Below, one piece after another: positions 1-7,738 of a DNA stretch of 18,077 nucleotides. A program made the position numbers and the translations under genes. The notes under the pieces were generated by a model. The model was not told the DNA's origin, did not search any database, and saw only the letters and a program-made list of their open reading frames with translations. Each line of letters starts with the position of its first letter. Within the stretch, counting starts at the first letter, position 1. This stretch comes from DATKBT01 sp035546295 (GTDB taxonomy: Bacteria > Acidobacteriota > Thermoanaerobaculia > Multivoradales > Multivoraceae): NCBI GenBank assembly GCA_035546295.1, contig DATKBT010000133.1, positions 1-18,077 on the forward strand, read 5' to 3'.

Positions 1-186
1 CGCGGTGTCCGCGGTGATCCCGGCCTGACCCTCGATGATCTCGTCGATGGTCGCTCTCGGCAGCCCGGTCCGACCAGCGAGCTCGGCCCGGGACATCCGG
101 CGGTCATCGAGCAGCTCCAGCAGAGTCTCTCCCGGCGGAGAGCCGCGATCAGGCTGGTATGTGTTCGTGGCGTCCTCTCTCGTCAT
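1..186 (-). CDS. HigA-like XRE-family antitoxin/regulator, 3' end cut by window edge
   Basis: Reading the minus strand from the ATG at 186 gives 62 codons, open to the edge. The peptide contains PPGETLLELLDDRRMSRAEL and GLPRATIDEIIEGQAGIT, the classic N-terminus of HigA-family addiction-module antitoxins (a short strand-like lead, then a lambda-repressor-type helix-turn-helix). A GGAGAG Shine-Dalgarno lies a few bases before the ATG. Members of this family bind DNA and repress their own operon. Some are short antitoxins; others are longer, with a C-terminal ImmA/IrrE-type domain, and the cut prevents choosing between these. It is divergent from the XRE-ImmA/IrrE gene at 364 and shares a 177-bp intergenic region with it, so the two could control each other. 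The toxin partner, if any, would lie outside the window. Confidence 0.8.
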   Translation of the reverse strand, partial: MTREDATNTYQPDRGSPPGETLLELLDDRRMSRAELAGRTGLPRATIDEIIEGQAGITADTA

Positions 187-298
187 TCGTTCTCTCCGCT
201 CGAACGATGCCACGACTGGGCCTCGCTCGGTTGTCCCAGGGATTGAACTGTGCGGGCCACGAGATCGACGAGAGAGACGAGCCGTACGATCGCCCTCG

Positions 299-322
299 GC
301 TCGTGACATCGCTCGTGACATC
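299..322. repeat. Tandem 12-bp direct repeat, possible operator
   Basis: GCTCGTGACATC occurs twice head to tail in the divergent intergenic region. The second copy contains GTGACA (315-320), which with a 17-bp spacer faces AATGCT (338-343), a weak -35/-10 pair for the plus-strand gene starting at 364. Directly repeated 12-mers overlapping a promoter suit binding by an XRE-type repressor. Both adjacent genes encode one, but the role as operator is inference. Confidence 0.4.
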
Positions 323-363
323 GTCCCACAAGCGCCGAATGCTAGCGTTGTGGAGGAACAGTC

Positions 364-1548
364 GTGGCAGGGCACGAAACCGAGCGGAGCGACCACGTGC
401 TCGGAGCCAACCTTCGCCGAGCCCGCGAGGCGTGCGGCATGACGCAAGCGGAGGTCGCCGAGCAGCTCGCGGTCTCCCGGACGACTCTGGCTGCGATCGA
501 GCGGGGTACTCGAGGAGTCCGCTCCGAGGAGTTGGTCGAGCTCGCTTCGATCTACGGGAGGGAGGTCCCGGGCCTGCTGCAGCAGCGCGCACCCGTCCCC
601 GACTTCGGCGTGCAGCTCCGGAGCGCCATCCGCCGGCGGTCTATCGACGCCGACCTCCTCCCGCACCTCGACGAGCTCGAGCGTCTGTGCGACGACTACC
701 TCCGCCTCGAGGAGCTGCGTTCCGCGCCGCTTCTGCCGCAGCACCCTCCCGAGTACGACATCGCGGACGTCGATCCCGATCAGGCTGCCGAGGACATCGC
801 CGCGTCCGAGCGGAAGCGTCTCGCGCTGGGAGAGGGGCCCCTGCCCGATCTGCGTGAGCTGCTCGAGACGCAGGTCGGCCTGCGGATCTTCCAGCTCGAC
901 CTCCCTTCGGTGGTGGCCGGGATGTTCGCCTTCACGGAAGAGCACGGCGGCTGCATCGCGGTCAACCGCAAGCATTCGCCCGAGCGGCGCCGCCAGAGCC
1001 TCGGGCACGAGTACGGGCACTTCCTCACCAGCCGCCGGCATCCGGAGGTCACCGTGCTCAGCGCCTACGACCGGATGACGAGAGCGGAGCGCTTCGCCGA
1101 GACCTTCGGACGGGCTTTTCTCATGCCGGGTCACGCGCTTCGGCATCGATTCCTGGCCATCGAGCGAGAACGCAAGGGACATCCAACTCATGGCGACCTC
1201 TGCCGATCGGCGCACGCCTACGGCGTGCCGGTCGAGGGGATGACGCTCCGCCTGGAGGAGCTCGGTCTGATTCCCGCCGGTACCTGGGAGCGGCTCCAGC
1301 AGGAGGGCTTCGGGCCGAGGGAAGCACAGCGGCTGCTCGACCTCCATCCGCTCGCCACCGGCGATGAAGTGGTCCCGCCGCGTTTCGTGTTCTTCGCTCT
1401 CGAAGCCTGGGAGGACGGGCAACTGAGCGAAGGCCAGCTGGCTCGCTTGCTCAGGATCGACCGCATGAGAACTCGCCAGCTCATCGAGCGGTACTCCGTC
1501 CCCGGCGACACCTCCAGCCTCGTGCAGCCGCTGGCCGGCACTCGCTGA
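364..1548 (+). CDS. XRE-family HTH / ImmA-IrrE zinc metallopeptidase fusion protein
   Basis: This is a 394-residue protein. Residues ~16-70 form an XRE/Cro-type helix-turn-helix (MTQAEVAEQLAVSRTTLAAI). Residues ~180-260 are an ImmA/IrrE peptidase (COG2856 type) with HEYGH at 215-219, the HExxH zinc motif. It is followed by ERFAETFGRAFLMP, where E242 is the likely third ligand. The C-terminal ~60 residues (LSEGQLARLLRIDRMRTRQL) resemble the small helical tail common in this family. The GTG start at 364 is chosen because GGAGGA at 352-357 is ideally spaced. In relatives such as ImmA of ICEBs1 and IrrE/DdrO of Deinococcus, the protease cleaves an XRE repressor after a damage or cell-sensing signal. 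Here sensor and DNA binder are one chain, with a HigA-like gene divergent and the DISARM operon just downstream. A role in switching neighbouring genes is inference; the domain call is firm. Confidence 0.88.
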   Translation: MAGHETERSDHVLGANLRRAREACGMTQAEVAEQLAVSRTTLAAIERGTRGVRSEELVELASIYGREVPGLLQQRAPVPDFGVQLRSAIRRRSIDADLLPHLDELERLCDDYLRLEELRSAPLLPQHPPEYDIADVDPDQAAEDIAASERKRLALGEGPLPDLRELLETQVGLRIFQLDLPSVVAGMFAFTEEHGGCIAVNRKHSPERRRQSLGHEYGHFLTSRRHPEVTVLSAYDRMTRAERFAETFGRAFLMPGHALRHRFLAIERERKGHPTHGDLCRSAHAYGVPVEGMTLRLEELGLIPAGTWERLQQEGFGPREAQRLLDLHPLATGDEVVPPRFVFFALEAWEDGQLSEGQLARLLRIDRMRTRQLIERYSVPGDTSSLVQPLAGTR

Positions 1549-1628
1549 CAGCCCATTTGCTTCGAGACGAGCCGCTCGCGCGGTTCTGCCCCGGGCGTGC
1601 CTCTCCAAGCGCGCGCACTGGCGGCCGG

Positions 1629-1657
1629 TTGACGCGGTGGCCTCACGAGGCCACAAT
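1629..1657 (+). promoter_or_regulatory. Promoter of the phd-vapC-drmABC operon
   Basis: TTGACG (1629-1634) and CACAAT (1652-1657) are separated by exactly 17 bp, a good housekeeping-sigma match. The expected transcription start is at about 1664-1665, coinciding with the A of the antitoxin ATG at 1665. No Shine-Dalgarno precedes that ATG, so the mRNA is probably leaderless. No other good promoter was seen before drmA. Confidence 0.65.
1637..1654. promoter_or_regulatory. 18-bp palindrome within the promoter spacer, likely TA operator
   Basis: GTGGCCTC-AC-GAGGCCAC is a perfect inverted repeat (8-bp arms, 2-bp centre) that fills the -35/-10 spacer and covers the first half of the -10 box. Type II antitoxins of the Phd/VapB class, alone or with toxin, bind such palindromes and repress their own promoter. 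Occupation here would block RNA polymerase directly. Binding by the adjacent Phd-like protein is inference from position and family. Confidence 0.6.
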
Positions 1658-1664
1658 TCTCGCC

Positions 1665-1955
1665 ATGCGCACCGCCGGGATCCGCGAGCTCAAGAACCGG
1701 CTCAGCCACTACCTCCGCCTCGTCAAGGAGGGCGAGGAGGTGTTGATCACCGACCGGGGCGTGGTGATCGCCAGTCTCGGGCCGCCCGAGCGCAGCGAGT
1801 ACCCGCACATCCCTCCCGGTCTGGTCGAGCTGGCGCGGCAGGGGCGGGCGCGGCTCGGCGGTCCGAACGACCCCGCGCTCTATCGCAAGAGGAGTCCGGC
1901 GGCCGACCGTGACCTCGCGCTCGAGGTGCTCGACGAGCTGCGGGGCGATCGTTGA
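1665..1955 (+). CDS. Phd/YefM-family antitoxin, partner of the adjacent PIN toxin
   Basis: This is a 96-residue protein beginning MRTAGIRELKNRLSHYLRLV, followed by EEVLITDRGVVIASLGP. This is the canonical Phd/YefM DNA-binding fold: the 'relkn.ls.yl..v..Ge.v.ItdrG.pVA.l' pattern. The C-terminal part (LYRKRSPAADRDLALEVLDELRGDR) is the usual flexible toxin-binding tail. The frame is open upstream to 1557, but ATG 1665 is chosen because it matches the family N-terminus and sits at the predicted transcription start. Its TGA stop (1953-1955) overlaps the TTG start of the toxin gene (1952). It should neutralise VapC and, via the palindrome 1637-1654, repress the shared promoter, which here also leads into drmA. 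Confidence 0.9.
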   Translation: MRTAGIRELKNRLSHYLRLVKEGEEVLITDRGVVIASLGPPERSEYPHIPPGLVELARQGRARLGGPNDPALYRKRSPAADRDLALEVLDELRGDR

Positions 1956-2419
1956 ACCTGTATGCCGAGTCGAGCGCGGTGCTCGCCTGGCTGCTCGAGG
2001 AGTCGACTGCGGACGAAGTGCGGCGCTTTCTCGCCGGCGCAGAGACGGTGGTGGCTTCGGAGCTCACGCTGGTCGAGTGCCGGCGTGCGCTGGTTCGGCT
2101 ACAGTCGCTCGGTCACGTCAGCGAAGCACAGGCCCGGCGACTCGGCGCCACGCTGGACCGCTTGGTCGCACACTGGACGCTGCTCACCGTGGATCGGGAG
2201 GTGAGCTCGCGAGCAGGTCTGCCGCTGCCGGGCGAGCCCTTGCGGACCCTCGACGCGTTGCACCTGAGCTCGGCGATGAACGCTCGAGGCAGCGTGCCAG
2301 GGATGGCCTTCCTGACGCTCGACGAGCGGCTGCGGCGCGCGGCGGACATGGCGGGATTCGAGGTGCTTCCGGGGCCGCCCGAGCTGGTCGCCGAACCTAC
2401 TGAGAGACCGTCGCGATGA
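1952..2419 (+). CDS. vapC: VapC-family PIN-domain ribonuclease toxin
   Basis: This 155-residue PIN-domain protein is predicted to be a Mg-dependent ribonuclease. Visible acidic positions are E6 (YAESSAVLAW), E42 (LTLVECRRAL), D101 (LRTLDALHLSSAM) and D124 (FLTLDERLRRAA). The DALHL and FLTLDERL blocks are typical of VapC. The first catalytic acid is Glu rather than the usual Asp, a variant I recall in a VapC subgroup starting xxYAESSAVLAW. The start is TTG at 1952, overlapping the antitoxin stop, which implies translational coupling. Its TGA (2417-2419) overlaps the ATG (2416) of drmA, so toxin and DISARM helicase are also coupled. Confidence 0.9.
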   Translation: MNLYAESSAVLAWLLEESTADEVRRFLAGAETVVASELTLVECRRALVRLQSLGHVSEAQARRLGATLDRLVAHWTLLTVDREVSSRAGLPLPGEPLRTLDALHLSSAMNARGSVPGMAFLTLDERLRRAADMAGFEVLPGPPELVAEPTERPSR

Positions 2420-5400
2420 GCTCGCCCGCCCCTGCCGCGCGCGCCCACCTCCTGCGCGCCCTCCACGCCGACCTCGTCGGGCCCTTCTCGCTCGATCCGG
2501 CCTCCGAGGAGGTCCTGCCGCTGCCCCCCTCCCGCTGGTACCTCACTGGCTTTCTGGCGCCCGAGGGCGCGCGCGACCAGGCCGACGCCGAGGCGGAAGA
2601 GGAGCTGGCGGCCGGGAACCTCGAGGAGGCCGACGAGCCGACCGCGGAGGAGCCGGCGCCCAAGCAGAAACGCTGGTACCCGGCGTCCATCGGGCTCTCG
2701 GTGCTGCTGCCGGCCGGCACGGAGAACGACACGGTGCGGGCGACCGTGTCGTGCGCGCGCTACGTGCGCGACGAGATCGAGGTCGACGCCTCGACCGCCC
2801 TCCCCGAACGAGCAGGCACGGCCGAGCCCGCACCGGAAGAGGACGAGGCGAAGCCGAGGAGGCGCGTCGTCTGGAAGCGGCTGCCCGAGCGGCGCCTCGA
2901 GGTCGAGGTGCCGCTCGACCCTGCGCGCCTGCAGGCTGGCATGCCGCTCCCCGGCGAGCCCGGCGTCGAGCTCGCCGGCCGGCTGGAGGGGACCTCCGGT
3001 CCGGGGCTCCCGGCGGGCACGCGGGCGCTGGCGCTCTTCGTGGTCAACCGGCAGGAGTCAGGGGCCAAGGACCGCAAGGACGAGGCCTTCCTGTTCCAGG
3101 TGGGCTTGGAGCTTGCGTTCGAGGCGGGCTTCGTGGCGCGACCCGATCCGCGCGGCGGCGCCGGCGACGACTGGGACGAGCGGGTGGCAGATCTGCAGTA
3201 CCGCGATCGCCACGAGTACGCGGTCGGGCACGGCACCTCGGTCGAGGCGCCGGCTGCCGGCGAGCGGCACGTGACTCGCGTGCGCACCACCTGGCTGCCC
3301 ACCGCCGAGGTTCGCCTGGTGAAGCCCGGCGTCGCGGAGGGGGTGGTGACCTCGATGGAGGAGCTCGGCGAGCTCGAGGACGGCGCCGCGGTCCGCACGG
3401 CGCTGGCTTCCCTGCCCGCCGCCTACCGCGAGTGGATCGGCCGGGAGCGAGCCGCCGATCCCGGGAACGCCCAGCGACGCGACACCCTGGCGGAGCTGAT
3501 GGACCAGGCCGAGCGCGCCTGCGCGCGCATCGAGGACGGGATCGAGCTGCTGGCCACCGACGATCGAGCGCTGCGCGCCTTCACGCTCGCCAACCAGGCG
3601 ATGGCGATGGCGGCTCTGCGGCGCAGCCCGGAGCGCTATGGGAACTCTCCGGGCGGCGCACGGCCGGAGTGGCGCCTGTTCCAGCTCGCCTTCGTGCTGC
3701 TCAACCTGCGCGGCATCGCCTTTGGCACGCACGCGGATCGCGAGACGGTGGAGATGATCTTCTTCCCGACCGGCGGCGGCAAGACCGAGGCCTACCTGGG
3801 CGTCATCGCCTTCACCCTGATCCATCGCCGGCTGGAGGGGGGCGAACGACCCGACGCCGGGCTGGGGGTCGCGGTGATGCTGCGCTACACGCTGCGCCTG
3901 CTGACCCTCGATCAGCTCGGCCGCGCGGCGACGCTGGTGTGCGCGCTCGAGATGCTGCGCCGAAGGCACCGCGAGCTGGGTGACCAGCGCTTCGCCGTGG
4001 GTCTCTGGGTGGGCAAGACGGCGACCGCGAACACCATGAAGCAGGTGCGCCGCAAGATCACCGACTACAAGAACCAGGGCAAGCCGTCCCCCTTTCCCCT
4101 CACCGACTGCCCCTGGTGCCGCGCGCCGATCACCCCCGACAGCCTGGAGCTGGCCCCCTCGGCACAGCGGGCCGAGCGCGTGGTGGCGGCCTGCTCGAGC
4201 TTCCGCTGTGACTTCGCCCGGGCCAAGAACCGCGATGGGCTGCCGGTGGTGTTCGTCGACGAGCAGGTCTACCGCGAGCTGCCGAGCTTCCTGGTGGGCA
4301 CCGTCGACAAGTTCGCCATGCTCCCCTGGCGCGGGGAGACCGGCAAGCTGTTCGGCCGCGCGCTCTGGCACGACGGCGGACGCTTCTACGGGCCGACCGA
4401 CGGCAAGGTCCCCGGCGCGGCGCAGGCGCTCCCCGAGGGCCTGCGTCCGCCCGAGCTCATCGTGCAGGACGAGCTCCACCTGATCGCCGGTCCGCTCGGC
4501 ACCATGGTGGGGCTCTACGAGACGGCGATCGAGGAGCTCTGCCTGCACCGCACGGACGACGGGGAGGTGGTGCGCCCCAAGATCCTCGCCTCCACCGCCA
4601 CCGCGCGCCGCGCGCGCGAGCAGGTTCGCGCGCTGTTCGGGCGTCGCCAGCACGCGGTGTTCCCGCCGCCGGGGGCCGACGACGCGGAGACCTTCTTCTC
4701 CACCGTCGACGGCGAAACGCCAGGTCGCCTCTACCTGGGCGTGGCGGCCACCGGGCAGTCGATGAAGAGGGTCCTGCTGCGCACATACAACGCCCTGCTC
4801 GCGGCGGCCAACCGCCTCTACGAAGCGAACGGACCCGCGAGCCAGCCGGTCGACGGCTACATGTCGCTGGTGGGCTACTTCAACAGCCTGCGGGAGCTGG
4901 GCGGGCTGCGGCGGCTGGTGGAGGACGAGGTGCGCACCCGCGTCCACCTCGCCGAGACGCGGCGGCCGCTGGATCTCTTTGGGCAGAGCTCGGGCGCGGA
5001 GCACCCGTGGTTCCGCAACCGCACGATCCAGGCGGAGCCGGTAGAGCTCACCAGCCGCGAGCACACCTCGACGATCGCCGAGGCGAAGCGGCGGCTCGGG
5101 CTGCCCTACGCCGAGAAGCAGCACGTCGACGTCTGCCTGGCGAGCAACATGATCTCGGTGGGCGTCGACATCGACCGCCTCGGGCTGATGGTGGTCGCCG
5201 GCCAGCCGAAGACCACCGCCGAGTACATCCAGGCGTCGAGCCGGGTGGGGCGTCAGGCGGCCTGGCCCGGCCTCGTGGTCACGTGCTTCAACGTCCACAA
5301 GCCGCGTGACCGCTCGCACTACGAACGGTTCGCCTCCTACCACCAGTCCTTCTATCGCTGGGTTGAGGCCGCCAGCCTGACGCCGTTCTCGGGCCCGGCG

Positions 5401-5856
5401 CTCGACCGGGGGTTGGCGGGGACGCTGGTGGCGATGGCCCGGCTGCTCGACCCCGAGATGACGCCGGCCGCTGGCGCCATGCAGATCCACGCGCGGCGCG
5501 CGCATGCGGAGGAGGCGCTCGCGCGGCTCGCGGCGCGTGGCGCCGATCACGATGGCGCGGCGGACGCGGTGCAGAAGGAGCGCCGGGCGAAGCTGGTGGC
5601 GCGCGGGCGCGACCTGCTCGACGCCTGGGAGACGGTGGTCGCGACCGCGACGAAGAAGGCGGCCGCCGCAGTGTCGTACTCGCCCTACGATCTCGACTCG
5701 GCCGCCGGTAAGCCGCTCCTGTTCACGGCGCTCGCCGAGGATCAGCCGGAGCCCGGATCGCCCCGCGCCAAGTTCAAGGCCCCCACCTCGATGCGCGACG
5801 TGGAGCCCTCGGTGCACCTCTGGCTGCAGCGGCGCCGGCTGGGTGCGAGCCCATGA
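2416..5856 (+). CDS. drmA: DISARM helicase DrmA
   Basis: This 1146-residue superfamily 2 helicase is the motor of the DISARM anti-phage system, and DrmA is known to act with DrmB on foreign DNA. Visible motifs are Walker A PTGGGKT (GGGKT 453-457), a CPWC/CSSFRC zinc-like cluster (C565, C568, C593, C598), Walker B DELH 685-688, STATA 726-730, the motif V region ASNMISVGVDID (909-919) and motif VI QASSRVGR (939-946). Residues ~50-85 are an acidic Ala/Glu-rich linker. The block around FFPTGGGKTEAYLG and the SRVGRQ segment are characteristic of DrmA. ATG 2416 overlaps the vapC stop (ATGA). The stop at 5854-5856 lies 13 bp before the drmB GTG. All helicase motifs look intact. No methyltransferase gene follows or precedes it within the operon. 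Confidence 0.93.
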   Translation: MSSPAPAARAHLLRALHADLVGPFSLDPASEEVLPLPPSRWYLTGFLAPEGARDQADAEAEEELAAGNLEEADEPTAEEPAPKQKRWYPASIGLSVLLPAGTENDTVRATVSCARYVRDEIEVDASTALPERAGTAEPAPEEDEAKPRRRVVWKRLPERRLEVEVPLDPARLQAGMPLPGEPGVELAGRLEGTSGPGLPAGTRALALFVVNRQESGAKDRKDEAFLFQVGLELAFEAGFVARPDPRGGAGDDWDERVADLQYRDRHEYAVGHGTSVEAPAAGERHVTRVRTTWLPTAEVRLVKPGVAEGVVTSMEELGELEDGAAVRTALASLPAAYREWIGRERAADPGNAQRRDTLAELMDQAERACARIEDGIELLATDDRALRAFTLANQAMAMAALRRSPERYGNSPGGARPEWRLFQLAFVLLNLRGIAFGTHADRETVEMIFFPTGGGKTEAYLGVIAFTLIHRRLEGGERPDAGLGVAVMLRYTLRLLTLDQLGRAATLVCALEMLRRRHRELGDQRFAVGLWVGKTATANTMKQVRRKITDYKNQGKPSPFPLTDCPWCRAPITPDSLELAPSAQRAERVVAACSSFRCDFARAKNRDGLPVVFVDEQVYRELPSFLVGTVDKFAMLPWRGETGKLFGRALWHDGGRFYGPTDGKVPGAAQALPEGLRPPELIVQDELHLIAGPLGTMVGLYETAIEELCLHRTDDGEVVRPKILASTATARRAREQVRALFGRRQHAVFPPPGADDAETFFSTVDGETPGRLYLGVAATGQSMKRVLLRTYNALLAAANRLYEANGPASQPVDGYMSLVGYFNSLRELGGLRRLVEDEVRTRVHLAETRRPLDLFGQSSGAEHPWFRNRTIQAEPVELTSREHTSTIAEAKRRLGLPYAEKQHVDVCLASNMISVGVDIDRLGLMVVAGQPKTTAEYIQASSRVGRQAAWPGLVVTCFNVHKPRDRSHYERFASYHQSFYRWVEAASLTPFSGPALDRGLAGTLVAMARLLDPEMTPAAGAMQIHARRAHAEEALARLAARGADHDGAADAVQKERRAKLVARGRDLLDAWETVVATATKKAAAAVSYSPYDLDSAAGKPLLFTALAEDQPEPGSPRAKFKAPTSMRDVEPSVHLWLQRRRLGASP

Positions 5857-5869
5857 GGAAGAGCAGCCG

Positions 5870-7738
5870 GTGAAGCAGGTGCACTGGTCCAAGGCGGGGG
5901 ACAAGCAGGAGTTCCTCAGGCCCGAGGGACAGATCCGCCAGAGCCAGGTGGTCACCACCTTCGGCCCGGGCGCGCTGGTCGACCTGGTCGACCAGGCGGT
6001 GCTGGTGAGCGGGCTCGACTTCTGGCGGCTGCCCGCCGGCACGCGCAGCCTGGTGGAGCCCCGCCTGCGCGACAGCCTGGCGCGCCGGCTGCTGGCAAGC
6101 GACGTCCGGCTCAACCCGGACCGGCCGTTCCTCGAGCCGCCGAAGGGCGACGACCAGGAGCCCACCTATGCCTCGGGGATCGAGGTGCTCGAGTTTCCGC
6201 GCTGGTTCGCGTGCCAGAACGAGCACTGCCGGGCGCTGGTGCGCTCCGACGGCCTCGAGCGCAAGTCCGGGCGCTACGTGCATTTTTGCGAGCGCGGCAA
6301 GCGGACCGAAGCGGTGCCGGTGCGTTTCGTGGGCGCCTGTCGCAACGGTCACGTCGACGACTTCCCGTGGATCGACTTCTGCCACGCCGGCCAGCGAGGC
6401 GGGGAGCGCTGCGCGGCGCCCAGCCTGAAGCTCGAGGAAGGCGCCACCGGCGACTTCTCGGAGATCGTCGTGCGCTGCGAGAGCTGTGGCGCGAGCGAGC
6501 GGCTGTCGACCGCCTTCGCCGGCAACCGGCCGCCGTGCACTGGCGAGCGGCCGTGGTTGGGGAGCGAAGGGAACGAAGGCTGCGATCAACGGATCCGTTT
6601 GATGGTGCGCACCGCGTCGAACGTCTATTTCCCGCAGGTGGTGAGCGCGCTGTCGGTGCCCAGCCCCGGGGGCGAGCTCGCCGCGGCGATCGATGCAGTG
6701 TGGGACGTGCTCAAGTCGGTCACCGCGGAGACGCTGCCGGTGTTCCGGACGATCGAGAAGGTGCGAATCGCCCTCGAGGGCTTCGCCGACGACGAGGTGC
6801 TCGCCGCCGTGCTCGAGCGGAGGGAGGGCGCCGCGACCGAGGTCGAGCCGCTGCGCAGCGCGGAGTACCGCCAGCTCACCTCGCAGGCCGTCGAGCAGCC
6901 GGGCGACCTTCCCAAGGCTTCTGACATCTTCTTCGCACGGCGGGCGGCGTTCGATGGGGCGCTGCCCGCAGGGATCGGCCCAGTGGTGCTGGTCAAGAAG
7001 CTGCGCGAGGTGCGGGCGCAGGTGGGGTTCACGCGGCTGGAGCCGGCGGTGGCCGATCTCCAGGGCGAGTACGACCTGGACGTCCGGTCGCAGCAGCTCG
7101 GGCTCACCGCCGACTGGCTGCCGGCCACCGAGATCCTGGGCGAAGGGATCTTCCTGCAGCTCGACGAGGTGGCAGTCCGCGAGTGGGAGGCTCGCCCCGC
7201 GGTCCAGGCTCGCAGCGAGGAGCTTCAAGCCGGCTACGACCGCTTCACCGTCGACAAGAAGGACCCGCCCCCCTTCCCCGGCATCCGCTTCTACCTCCTG
7301 CACTCGCTCTCCCATCTCCTCATGGGCTCGATCGCCGACGAGTGCGGATACGCGGCGAGCGCGATCCGCGAGCGCATCTACTGCGCTCCCGCCGGCGACA
7401 AGCTGCCGATGGCGGGCATCCTCCTCTCCACCGGAACCGCTGGCAACGACGGCACGCTCGGCGGTCTGGTCGAGCAGGGGCGGGTCCTCCACCGCCATCT
7501 GCGCCGCGCCTGGGACGAGGCCGTGCTCTGCTCGAACGACCCGGTGTGCGCCCGGCACTCGCCGCGGGGCGACCTGGAAGAGCGTTACCTCGAGGGCGCC
7601 GCCTGCCACGGCTGCCTGTTCATCGCGGAGTGCTCGTGCGAGCGCTTCAACCGCCACCTCGATCGCGCCCTGGTGGCCCCGACGCTGGGCCACGATCCGG
7701 CTCTGGCCTTCTTCCGGGATCGTCCTGGGGAGCCATGA
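5870..7738 (+). CDS. drmB: DISARM DUF1998 protein DrmB
   Basis: This 622-residue protein carries the DUF1998 domain and in DISARM forms the DrmA-DrmB complex. The N-terminal signature VTTFGPGALVDL (28-39) is typical of DrmB. It is cysteine-rich, with probable metal-binding clusters: C115/H119/C120, C157-H161 (CRNGHVDDFPW), C203/C206, C554/C560, and the C-terminal DUF1998 block C579-C582 (CHGCL) with C588/C590 (ECSCERFNRHLD). GTG 5870 is chosen because AGGA at 5856-5859 is a ribosome site about 10 bp upstream, and the ATG at 5853 (overlapping the drmA stop) leads to a stop after six codons. That minicistron could serve only for re-initiation. The stop TGA 7736-7738 overlaps the drmC ATG. Confidence 0.93.
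   Translation: MKQVHWSKAGDKQEFLRPEGQIRQSQVVTTFGPGALVDLVDQAVLVSGLDFWRLPAGTRSLVEPRLRDSLARRLLASDVRLNPDRPFLEPPKGDDQEPTYASGIEVLEFPRWFACQNEHCRALVRSDGLERKSGRYVHFCERGKRTEAVPVRFVGACRNGHVDDFPWIDFCHAGQRGGERCAAPSLKLEEGATGDFSEIVVRCESCGASERLSTAFAGNRPPCTGERPWLGSEGNEGCDQRIRLMVRTASNVYFPQVVSALSVPSPGGELAAAIDAVWDVLKSVTAETLPVFRTIEKVRIALEGFADDEVLAAVLERREGAATEVEPLRSAEYRQLTSQAVEQPGDLPKASDIFFARRAAFDGALPAGIGPVVLVKKLREVRAQVGFTRLEPAVADLQGEYDLDVRSQQLGLTADWLPATEILGEGIFLQLDEVAVREWEARPAVQARSEELQAGYDRFTVDKKDPPPFPGIRFYLLHSLSHLLMGSIADECGYAASAIRERIYCAPAGDKLPMAGILLSTGTAGNDGTLGGLVEQGRVLHRHLRRAWDEAVLCSNDPVCARHSPRGDLEERYLEGAACHGCLFIAECSCERFNRHLDRALVAPTLGHDPALAFFRDRPGEP

Noticed and set aside
299..322. Short tandem repeat considered as a CRISPR fragment
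   Set aside because: Only two units of 12 bp with no spacer; no other repeat-spacer structure and no cas gene in the window.
1549..1628. GC-rich gap considered for a terminator or small RNA
   Set aside because: No stable stem followed by a T-run and no conserved RNA fold could be recognised; only the downstream promoter is convincing.
3058..6165. A 1035-residue open frame on the minus strand opposite drmA and the start of drmB
   Set aside because: It is the antisense shadow of drmA/drmB in high-GC DNA: no domain signature, His/Arg/Gly-rich composition, and the plus strand carries all helicase motifs.
5774..7693. A 639-residue minus-strand open frame opposite drmB
   Set aside because: No recognisable motifs; composition is that of a frame complementary to a high-GC gene, and drmB on the plus strand is well supported.
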